Source of the DNA: an uncultured Clostridia bacterium
GTDB lineage: Bacteria > Bacillota > Clostridia > TANB77 > CAG-465
Length of the DNA stretch: 11,143 nucleotides
Assembly: GCA_947628575.1 (NCBI GenBank)
Contig: CANRAK010000043.1
Span: 1 to 11,143 of the forward strand
Direction of reading: 5' to 3'
In this document: piece by piece, positions 5,210-11,143 of the stretch
Numbering within the stretch: the first letter of the stretch is position 1
Layout: each line of letters starts with the position of its first letter
The notes under the pieces: generated by a model
What the model was told of the DNA's origin: nothing
What the model saw: the letters and a program-made list of their open reading frames with translations, nothing else
Database searches by the model: none
Made by a program: the position numbers and the translations under genes

Positions 5210-7168
5210 TTATTTAGTTTGTAATATTTTACCATTTCTATAAGCATCTAGTAATTCTTTTAAATCGTTCATTTCCTGTTCTAACTTTCTACCAATATCT
5301 GTATCTCCAACCATTTTTCTTTCTAAATGCTCTTTAACAATAATCTCACTTACAATATCTGTTTCTTCTTTTATTACATCATCAATAGAAGTAAATGTTT
5401 TATTTTTACTTAATAATAATCCATGAGAATTATATGTTAAAATATATCCTGCTATTCCTGTTTTTTCACGATAACTCTTTGCAAAACCACCGTCAATTAA
5501 AAATAGTTTTCCTTCTGCTCTAATAGGGCTTTCACCATCTTTTGCCTTTACTGGAATATGGCCATTCATTATATGTGCATCTTCACCTTTTAAGCCAAAT
5601 TCTTTTAATATTTTATAACATACCTCTTTATCTTCAATATAATGGTAGTATGGATTTTTAGGTTCTTTATGTGTATCTTTATCATCTATAAAATAGCTTT
5701 CAAATGTAGCCATTTTTTCTTTTCCAAATAAAGGTGAATCTTTACAAGACCATAAAAACCACATAGCATCCTTTTCTTCTTCATTTCCTTTATTATCAAA
5801 ATAAGCACGACTTGCTGCAGTATTTATTTTATCAAAATACTTTTTGCCATTTACTTTTTCACCTAAGAACTCTACATCTTTAAAAGTTCCGTCTTTTTCC
5901 ATAGGTATACATCCATGGAATAATAAGTTAGAGTTAAATGTCTTATACATAGAACCTTTTTGATATAAAAATTTAATATGTTTATTTAGTCTTTCGCTTG
6001 TCTTAAATGAATATGCAAGTCTTTCTATTAGCTCTTTTTCTTTATATGTAAGTTTATATACATCGTTAGGGTCAATAGTTGGAAAGTTAGTATCATTTAA
6101 TGTATATTCTTTACCCTCTATAATAACTTTTCCATTTTTAAAGTTAATTTTATCTAATAATAGCCTATCTTCCATATGATACTCAGGATGTTTTAATATA
6201 ATTTGCCCTTCTAACTTAAATTGTATAACTGTAATAGCTTTATGTATTTTTGCTACTGTTTTTCTATCTGAATGATCATATTTGTTATACTCAAATACCT
6301 TAGGCATAAATTTCTCACATTTATCATTTTTATATGTTTCTAATGCAAATGTAGATAAAGGTCTTGTATTAATTCCATAGCCATCTTCTAATAACCCTAT
6401 ATTATTATATCTAGCACATATACGTATAACATTAGCTATGCTTGCTAGATTACCACAAGTAGCTCCCATCCATAATATATCATGGTTACCCCATTGGATA
6501 TCTAAGCTGTGAAACTTCATTAAACTATCCATAACTAAATCTGGATGTCTACCTCTATCATAAATATCTCCTAGAATATGTAAATGGTCAATAGCCATAC
6601 GTTTTATTAATAACGATAATGCTACGATAAACTCGTCTGCTCTTTCTAAGTCTATAATTGTATTTATAATCTCTTTATAATATTTTTCTTTGTTTGCACC
6701 TTCTTCTTGAGAATGTAGCAATTCGTCTATAATGTAATCAAAACCAGTACTCATTGCCTTTCTTACCTTAGACCTAGTATATTTAGAGCTTACTTTTTTA
6801 GCTATTTGTACTAATCTATATAAAGTAACACTATACCACTCATCTAAGTTATCTACCTCTGTTTTAATTAGCTTTAATTTTTCTTCAGGATAATAGATTA
6901 AAGTAGCAAGTGTACTTCTTTCTTTTTCAGTTATAGTATTCTCAAAAATATTATCTATTTTATCTCGAATAATACCGGCACCATTATTTAAAATGTGTAC
7001 AAAAGGCTCATATTCTCCATGAATATCACTTAAAAATAACTCTGTGCCTTTCGGTAAATTCATTATTGCTTTTAGATTAATAATTTCTTCTGTTACCTCA
7101 CCAATTGTCCTATAATCTTTGCTTAATAAATTTAAATATTTCTGTTTATTATAATATTTTCCTTCCAT
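5210..7168 (-). CDS. fbp: fructose-1,6-bisphosphatase, class III
   Basis: Class III FBPase, 652 residues (the B. subtilis enzyme is about 670), hydrolysing fructose 1,6-bisphosphate to fructose 6-phosphate in gluconeogenesis. This class belongs to the calcineurin-like metallophosphatases and is unrelated in fold to class I FBPase. The metal-site motifs are all visible: LSDIHGEYE (D48, H50), LGDIYDRG (D201, R205), GNHD (227-230), a later LFHGC (H418) and NGHIPV (H537). The conserved IRAEGKLFLIDGGFAKSY segment lies near 549-566. It starts at ATG 7168 with AAAGGAGAG upstream. It lies 33 bases downstream of the YgjV-GNAT fusion gene, with no terminator between, so the two probably share a transcript. 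It ends convergently with the plus-strand module at a shared terminator. Confidence 0.97.
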   Translation of the reverse strand: MEGKYYNKQKYLNLLSKDYRTIGEVTEEIINLKAIMNLPKGTELFLSDIHGEYEPFVHILNNGAGIIRDKIDNIFENTITEKERSTLATLIYYPEEKLKLIKTEVDNLDEWYSVTLYRLVQIAKKVSSKYTRSKVRKAMSTGFDYIIDELLHSQEEGANKEKYYKEIINTIIDLERADEFIVALSLLIKRMAIDHLHILGDIYDRGRHPDLVMDSLMKFHSLDIQWGNHDILWMGATCGNLASIANVIRICARYNNIGLLEDGYGINTRPLSTFALETYKNDKCEKFMPKVFEYNKYDHSDRKTVAKIHKAITVIQFKLEGQIILKHPEYHMEDRLLLDKINFKNGKVIIEGKEYTLNDTNFPTIDPNDVYKLTYKEKELIERLAYSFKTSERLNKHIKFLYQKGSMYKTFNSNLLFHGCIPMEKDGTFKDVEFLGEKVNGKKYFDKINTAASRAYFDNKGNEEEKDAMWFLWSCKDSPLFGKEKMATFESYFIDDKDTHKEPKNPYYHYIEDKEVCYKILKEFGLKGEDAHIMNGHIPVKAKDGESPIRAEGKLFLIDGGFAKSYREKTGIAGYILTYNSHGLLLSKNKTFTSIDDVIKEETDIVSEIIVKEHLERKMVGDTDIGRKLEQEMNDLKELLDAYRNGKILQTK

Positions 7169-7201
7169 TCCTCTCTCCTTTTTATTATTATATTAATGTA
7201 T

Positions 7202-8227
7202 TTATATAGACTTACTATATAAATACACTTCATTAGTTATATTTTTTTCTTTTGTAAAGTTAAGTTTTCTTATTATCTCTTCTTCAAATTCATTAACTAC
7301 AAATGAATTTATACATTTAACATTATATCCTTTTTTAATTTTTAACCTTATGTATTTTTCAATAGCATTGGTAATTTTATTAATACTATCGCTATTTTGA
7401 TACTCATTTTTTAGGACTATAGAGTTAATATTTAAGTAACACTCTTTATTTTTAATAAAAGGTAGTATGTCTTCACTATCAAAAGTATCATATACAACAT
7501 CTGAATTCATCATTTTATCATATGTTTTTTTATCTATATTTAGTATATTTACATAGCCTATTATTTTACTTCCATCTTTCATTAATATATAACTATTTTT
7601 CTCTAGCTTATATAATTCATTCATTTTCTTAGGAGTCCATAAGTACTCACTATCATAGTATGCTTTATCTAGTTCATTTAATCTTTTTATAGTATCTTTA
7701 GTAACATATACACCAAGAACTGTATATGTATTATTTCTATGTAGAAATTTAGAATATCCATAAAGAACAATGCTTAAATTAGATATTACTAAAATTGCAT
7801 CAGTAAATGCTACGATATAGTCTAAATACCATAAATCATATACTATCCACATAGCATTTGAAATAATACCTCCTACAACTGCAGTTTTCTTACTCTTTAA
7901 AATAGAGAAGCCATCTATTAAACTTGCAAGTATTGGTATAACTACTAGGAAGCTTCTTTCAGATATAAATGCAATTAATACATATATTGGTATAGTAAAT
8001 ATAAATATATATTTGTCCTTATCTGTTTTATAATATCCTATCTCTTTTAGCATTTCAAATAGACTTACAAATAGTCCTGTCCATGCTCCTAGCAGTAGAT
8101 AGTTAATACAATATAATATTGATGATATCATCTGCATAAATATAACTTTATTTAAACGTTTAGAATAATAGCTTAGTAAAAAGAAAACCCATGCAACAAT
8201 ACCAAATATTTGTGCTAATACGTACAT
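7202..8227 (-). CDS. YgjV-family membrane protein fused to a GNAT-like domain
   Basis: A 341-residue two-part protein. Residues 1-160 form a hydrophobic bundle of about five to six membrane segments (roughly 3-20, 28-57, 73-89, 93-110, 115-133, 137-157). The pattern, IFGIVAWVFFLLSYYSKR at the start and SNAMWIVYDLWYLDY later, matches the YgjV inner-membrane family, whose function is unknown. Residues about 165-341 are soluble and look like a GNAT fold: SYILMKDGSKIIGYVNIL and YLNINSIVLKNEY resemble the GNAT beta strands leading to the acetyl-CoA loop. The canonical Q/RxxGxG/A loop is missing (KNEYQNSDSINK instead), so catalysis is doubtful. It starts at ATG 8227 with AAAAGGATG upstream. A promoter lies at 8256-8284, and fbp follows in the same unit. 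The YgjV part is more certain than the GNAT part. Confidence 0.8.
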   Translation of the reverse strand: MYVLAQIFGIVAWVFFLLSYYSKRLNKVIFMQMISSILYCINYLLLGAWTGLFVSLFEMLKEIGYYKTDKDKYIFIFTIPIYVLIAFISERSFLVVIPILASLIDGFSILKSKKTAVVGGIISNAMWIVYDLWYLDYIVAFTDAILVISNLSIVLYGYSKFLHRNNTYTVLGVYVTKDTIKRLNELDKAYYDSEYLWTPKKMNELYKLEKNSYILMKDGSKIIGYVNILNIDKKTYDKMMNSDVVYDTFDSEDILPFIKNKECYLNINSIVLKNEYQNSDSINKITNAIEKYIRLKIKKGYNVKCINSFVVNEFEEEIIRKLNFTKEKNITNEVYLYSKSI

Positions 8228-8255
8228 ATCTCTACATCCTTTTTTCTACACAGTA

Positions 8256-8284
8256 AGTTTATCATATAATACGAAATTTCTCAA
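8256..8284 (-). promoter_or_regulatory. probable promoter of the YgjV-GNAT fusion and fbp
   Basis: On the minus strand, -35 TTGAGA (8284-8279), a 17-base spacer, and -10 TAAACT (8261-8256) with an extended TGA. It begins where the U-run of the preceding terminator ends, which supports a new transcription unit starting here. Confidence 0.55.
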
Positions 8285-8316
8285 GGAAAAAGAAAAAGCT
8301 AGCAATTTGCTAACTT
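8283..8316 (-). terminator. rho-independent terminator after the GNAT gene
   Basis: Minus-strand stem AAGUUAGCA (8316-8308) with UGCUAGCUU (8304-8296), one G-U pair and a 3-base loop, followed by U-rich sequence to about 8285. The stem overlaps the stop codon of the acetyltransferase at 8315-8317. Confidence 0.82.
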
Positions 8317-8800
8317 AATCTAATTTCTTTATATTTGTATACATTCTTGGATGATACCCTTTAGCACTATAAAAACCAATAGCATTATCATTATATGCAA
8401 ATACATCTACTAGTACATATTCACATCTATTATCTTTAAAATACTTTTCTATGCTACTTATTAGCTCTTTTCCTACACCTTTACTACGTACCTTTGATGT
8501 AACAATGAGCTCTGTTATTATTCCTCTTTTAGGACATTTATAATCTAGATAATCATACTCGCTATATCCTGGTATAGTTCCCATAATTAGACCAATAGCT
8601 TTATCTTCTTCTACTGCTAAATAACATTTCCCATTATTATTTTTTACATCCTCTAAATCGACAAGTGCCATTTTTTCATGATACTCAGGATGTACATGAT
8701 CTAATTTATCTTTATCTATAGAAACAATATACTCTTCAAGTTCAGTTAATAAATCTCTAACATCTTCTAAGTATTTTTCTTCATACTCTATAATTTTCAT
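8315..8800 (-). CDS. GNAT-family N-acetyltransferase
   Basis: A complete 161-residue single-domain GNAT protein, transferring an acetyl group from acetyl-CoA to an amine. The acetyl-CoA pyrophosphate loop is canonical: RSKGVG at 105-110 after the strand TELIVTS, followed by the helix KELISSIEKYF. The C-terminal AIGFYSAKGYHP (140-151) carries the conserved tyrosine Y144, which often acts as general acid. The architecture resembles RimI-like and small-molecule acetyltransferases; the substrate cannot be told from sequence. ATG 8800 has AGGAGATGA upstream. The gene begins 31 bases after the stop of the decayed Fic gene, with no visible promoter of its own, so it may be transcribed from the surviving promoter at 9789-9817. 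It ends at a terminator. Confidence 0.92.
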   Translation of the reverse strand: MKIIEYEEKYLEDVRDLLTELEEYIVSIDKDKLDHVHPEYHEKMALVDLEDVKNNNGKCYLAVEEDKAIGLIMGTIPGYSEYDYLDYKCPKRGIITELIVTSKVRSKGVGKELISSIEKYFKDNRCEYVLVDVFAYNDNAIGFYSAKGYHPRMYTNIKKLD

Positions 8801-8831
8801 TTTATCATCTCCTATTTAATATTTATATATT

Positions 8832-9541
8832 TTAACTAAATACTTCTATACTAATTTTAAATAGTTTTTTTAGCATTTCTATCTCTAAGTCATTAATTAA
8901 TTTAATAAAATCAGTATAATCATTTGTAGTATGAACTTTGTCTAATGCTTCATAATATTCTAATCTACTTTCCTTTTTTATAATTACTGGATTATAACCA
9001 TAATTCATTAAAACCAAATTCATAACAATTCTTGATGTTCTACCGTTACCATCTATGAAAGGATGAATTCTAACTAATTCACCATGCAATAAAGCAGCTT
9101 GAATAATTTGATGATAATTATTCCAATTATTGTAATTTAAAATTAATTTTTCCATTAATTCTGGTACTTTAATATAATCAGGAGGAATATGTATTGCTCC
9201 CTTTATAGTTACATTCTCATTTCTATATCTTCCAGCATTTTCATTATCAATTTCTTTTAAGATAAGTGAGTGGATACTCTTAATATTCCACTCAGATATT
9301 GGATTATCTTCTTTAACTAAATCATCTAAAAATAAAATAGCTTTTTCATGATTTATTGCTTCTAAGTGTTCTTTAATAGATTTACCTCCAACGGTAATTC
9401 CTTCTAGTACAACTTGTGTTTCTCTAAGAGTTAAAGTGTTTCCCTCAATCCCATTACTGTTATAAGTCCATTCCAAGTTAATTTTTTCTTTTAATGTTCT
9501 TAATGTATTTTTGGGTAAAGGTTTTTACTATCAAGTTCTAA
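8832..9541 (-). pseudogene. Fic-family adenylyltransferase, 5' end frameshifted and truncated
   Basis: Fic proteins usually transfer AMP from ATP to target proteins. The core is intact: the motif HPFIDGNGRTSR (138-149 counting from TTG 9476) has the catalytic H138, and TYNSNGIEG near the start supplies an (S/T)xxxE(G/N) inhibitory motif (S7, E11, G12) placed ahead of the core, as in class II Fic proteins. The frame continues above the TTG: KPLPKNTLRTLKEKIN (about 9524-9477) is the usual Fic N-terminus, but an in-frame TAA stands at 9525. The expected LELDSK lies in the next frame at 9541-9524. One extra A in the five-A run at 9522-9526 would join them. No ATG or good ribosome binding site serves the intact part; TTG 9476 is the earliest usable start, giving 214 residues. 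Probably a recent pseudogene, though a shortened product is possible. Confidence 0.8.
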
Positions 9542-9736
9542 ATTTAATTGCTTTTTTAGAATTAACTCTAAAACCAATAGAAATAATCATATCTAAATTA
9601 TATATGGAAGAGTTCTTTTAACTTTACGAGTACCTTCATTTTGAACTTGTGCAATTTTTGCACAAGTTGAATTTTCATTTAATTATTTATTATAGAATAA
9701 AATATTTTTTTTATTTCCAATTAATTTATCTTTCAC
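9531..9736 (-). pseudogene. RhuM-family gene remnant joined to the Fic gene
   Basis: Three pieces of a RhuM-family (Virulence_RhuM) protein remain in order. A GTG at 9736 with GGAGG 6 bases upstream opens a 17-codon frame ending NILFYNK and TAA (9685-9683). The same frame continues after that stop as LNENSTCAKIAQVQNEGTRK and then VKRTLPY (9682-9602). A shifted frame from 9602 gives YNLDMIISIGFRVNSKKAIKF (first 20 residues quoted to 9543) before TGA at 9533-9531. In intact RhuM proteins FYN and ENSTC are separated by several dozen residues, and the sequence continues FRxWA after KF. So there is an internal deletion, a frameshift, and a 3' deletion that fuses the remnant to the Fic gene. The family match is from recognition of the NLDMIISxGxRVNSKxxxxFR signature. 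The gene is clearly non-functional. Confidence 0.75.
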
Positions 9737-9753
9737 ATTACACCTCCTTGTAT

Positions 9754-9772
9754 AATGAACATATAGTTCATT
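9754..9772. repeat. operator-like palindrome downstream of the RhuM promoter
   Basis: Inverted repeat AATGAAC (9754-9760) and GTTCATT (9766-9772), 5 bases apart. It lies between the predicted start of transcription (near 9782) and the ribosome binding site at 9743-9747, a suitable place for a repressor to block transcription. Confidence 0.6.
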
Positions 9773-9788
9773 TGTATTTTTTATATAT

Positions 9789-9817
9789 ATTATACAATTA
9801 CAAATAATATTAAACAA
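9789..9817 (-). promoter_or_regulatory. promoter of the RhuM/Fic remnant locus
   Basis: On the minus strand, -35 TTGTTT (9817-9812), a 17-base spacer, and -10 TATAAT (9794-9789). It follows directly after the secA terminator. It still leads to a good ribosome binding site although the genes it served are broken, and it may now serve the GNAT gene. Confidence 0.6.
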
Positions 9818-9831
9818 GTAATTTATTATTC

Positions 9832-9867
9832 AAAAAAGATGTCAACATTTTTATCAACATTGACATC
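9832..9867 (-). terminator. rho-independent terminator of secA
   Basis: Minus-strand stem GATGTCAA (9867-9860) with TTGACATC (9845-9838), extendable inward by two G-U and two A-U pairs, then six U residues (9837-9832). It lies about 75 bases after the secA stop. Confidence 0.8.
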
Positions 9868-9884
9868 CTTTATTTTCAATAGAT

Positions 9885-9915
9885 TTTGTCCACATTTTAA
9901 TAATCGGAGGACAAA
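9885..9915. repeat. inverted repeat in the secA 3' untranslated region
   Basis: Perfect 7-base arms TTTGTCC (9885-9891) and GGACAAA (9909-9915) with 17 bases between, containing no run of T on either side that would make a terminator. It lies between the secA stop at 9942 and the real terminator at 9832-9867. The function is unknown; it may be a 3'-end RNA structure. Confidence 0.4.
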
Positions 9916-9941
9916 GTTAATTTTTATTTATATCCCTTATT

Positions 9942-11143
9942 TTATACGTTTTTACCACAGCAGTTTTTGTATTTTTTACCACTTCCACATGGACAAGGGT
10001 CATTTCTGCCTATTTTCTTTTGTACTTTTACTGGTTGTCTTTTAGGTGTATCTTCACCACCGCTATTAGTAACCATATTAATAATATTATTAGTCATTTT
10101 TACATTTGTAACTTCTTCCTTTTTCTTAGGTTTTAGTGAGAACACAGCTTTTACAGATTCTTCTCTTATACTTCTTACTAATTCTTCAAACATATTAAAT
10201 GACTCTATTTTATATGCTTCTATTGGATTAGTTTGAGCATAAGCTCTAAGTCCAATACCTTCTTTTAAAGCTGTAATAGCATCAATATGATCCATCCATT
10301 TTTGATTAACAGTATTTAAAACTAAGTATTTTGCTATTTTATTAAATTGATCTTCTATATTTAATTTTTTAGCTTCTTCTACTCTCTTTTGATAAATAGC
10401 ATCAATTTTCTCCATTAGCATTTCGTTCATATCGTCTTCATTTAGGCTCTTGATGTCTTCTTTGCTTAGTATGTTGTCTTCGCTAAATAAGTTCTTTAAA
10501 ACGGCATTTACAGCGTTATAATCTATACTATCTATATTATCTGCATTTACAAAGTATTCAGAAACAATAGAAGATATTATACCTGTATATAATTTTCTAA
10601 CTATATCATATATATCTTCACTTGCAATAACATCTCTTCTTTGTGAGTATATAATCTCTCTTTGTTGGTTCATTACATCGTCATATTCAAGTACGTTCTT
10701 TCTTATTGAGTAGTTTCTACCTTCTACTTTCTTCTGTGCACTTTCTATTGTACTAGTTAGCATTTTTTGTTCAATTGGCATATCATCTGGTAATCCTAAT
10801 GCTTCAACTATACCAACCATTCTATCTGAACCAAATAGTTTCATTAAATCATCATCCATAGCGATATAAAAACGAGATTCACCTGGGTCACCTTGACGTC
10901 CAGAACGTCCTCTTAACTGATTATCTATACGACGAGATTCATGTCTTTCACTACCTATTATTCTAAGTCCACCTGCTTGAATAACTTTTTCTTTTTCCTT
11001 TTGTAGTTCAGGCTTATACTTTTTCTCTATTTCTTCCATATCCTTTTTAGCATCTATAACTCTAGGGTTATCATTTGGTATAGGAGTAATAGCAAGTTCT
11101 ATTTCTTCAGCATCATAACCTTTTTTAGCAAGTTCACTTCTAA
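9942..11143 (-). CDS. secA: preprotein translocase ATPase SecA, C-terminal part
   Basis: The C-terminal 399 residues of SecA; the N-terminal ATPase and preprotein-binding regions lie beyond the right edge. SecA drives secretory proteins through SecYEG by ATP hydrolysis. The frame is open from 11143, so the ATG at 11039 is internal. Visible in order are the end of nucleotide-binding domain 2 with GSERHESRRIDNQLRGRSGR and QGDPGESRF (the motif VI region), the helical scaffold with EYDDVMNQQREIIYSQRR, the wing and two-helix-finger region (WMDHIDAITALKEGIGLRAY), and a full C-terminal zinc tail CPCGSGKKYKNCC, which binds SecB or ribosomes in other bacteria. The acidic/lysine insert before IQAGGLRIIG is usual for clostridial SecA. 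It ends with TAA at 9942-9944, followed by a 3' UTR with a terminator. Confidence 0.98.
   Translation of the reverse strand, partial: RSELAKKGYDAEEIELAITPIPNDNPRVIDAKKDMEEIEKKYKPELQKEKEKVIQAGGLRIIGSERHESRRIDNQLRGRSGRQGDPGESRFYIAMDDDLMKLFGSDRMVGIVEALGLPDDMPIEQKMLTSTIESAQKKVEGRNYSIRKNVLEYDDVMNQQREIIYSQRRDVIASEDIYDIVRKLYTGIISSIVSEYFVNADNIDSIDYNAVNAVLKNLFSEDNILSKEDIKSLNEDDMNEMLMEKIDAIYQKRVEEAKKLNIEDQFNKIAKYLVLNTVNQKWMDHIDAITALKEGIGLRAYAQTNPIEAYKIESFNMFEELVRSIREESVKAVFSLKPKKKEEVTNVKMTNNIINMVTNSGGEDTPKRQPVKVQKKIGRNDPCPCGSGKKYKNCCGKNV

Noticed and set aside
2200..5210. Direct repeats or attachment sites bounding the plus-strand module
   Set aside because: I compared the sequence around both edges and saw no shared repeat, integrase gene or tRNA target, so insertion as a defined element cannot be claimed.
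4990..5247. Minus-strand open frame across the zinc-knuckle gene and terminator
   Set aside because: It is antisense to a protein with eight regularly spaced cysteines and runs through the bidirectional terminator.
9522..9526. Programmed ribosomal frameshift producing full-length RhuM-Fic
   Set aside because: There are several separate breaks (TAA 9685, TAG 9595, TGA 9533, TAA 9525) plus deletions, and no slippery heptamer with a downstream structure; decay explains it better.
9839..10236. Plus-strand open frames antisense to the secA tail
   Set aside because: The minus strand encodes the conserved SecA zinc tail here; the plus frames are shadows, and one starts inside the secA terminator.
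1..11143. CRISPR array, tRNA, rRNA or IS element
   Set aside because: No regularly spaced repeats, no tRNA or rRNA signature, and no transposase-like frame were seen on either strand.

Overview
The window is strongly AT-rich, uses standard stop codons, and has Shine-Dalgarno sites of the GGAGG type and sigma-A-like promoters. Class III fructose-bisphosphatase, an L21-leader-like 5' UTR before rplU, and a clostridial-looking SecA C-terminus point to a low-GC Bacillota (Firmicutes), probably an uncultured or gut Clostridia-like lineage. One feature does not fit that group: L27 has no cleavable N-terminal extension and no prp gene lies beside it. I cannot name a genus from sequence alone.

Layout, left to right. 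(1) 1-822, minus: a partial unknown gene running off the left edge, then a COG1443-like NUDIX hydrolase. (2) 872-2278, minus: a translation block, pth - rplU - rpmA. pth has a perfect consensus promoter. rplU has a second strong promoter inside the end of pth, followed by a structured leader. rpmA ends in a rho-independent terminator. (3) 2223-5208, plus: the only plus-strand segment. It holds a large VirD4/TraG-like membrane ATPase, without any other conjugation gene, and a 68-residue protein made of four DnaJ-type CxxC knuckles. Each has its own promoter and terminator. (4) 5210-8284, minus: a two-gene unit of a YgjV-like membrane protein fused to a GNAT-like domain, followed by fbp (class III FBPase). 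(5) 8283-9817, minus: a GNAT acetyltransferase downstream of a decayed locus in which a RhuM-family gene remnant has been joined by deletion to a Fic gene whose 5' end is frameshifted. The old promoter, operator-like palindrome and ribosome binding site remain. (6) 9832-11143, minus: the 3' part of secA with its terminator.

The housekeeping genes (secA, fbp, pth, rplU, rpmA) are all on the minus strand. Accessory material is inserted among them: the plus-strand ATPase/zinc-knuckle pair and the RhuM/Fic wreck. No tRNA, rRNA, CRISPR array, IS element or prophage gene was seen. The best candidates for something little described are the orphan VirD4-like ATPase with its zinc-knuckle neighbour, the YgjV-GNAT fusion, and the extension-less L27.
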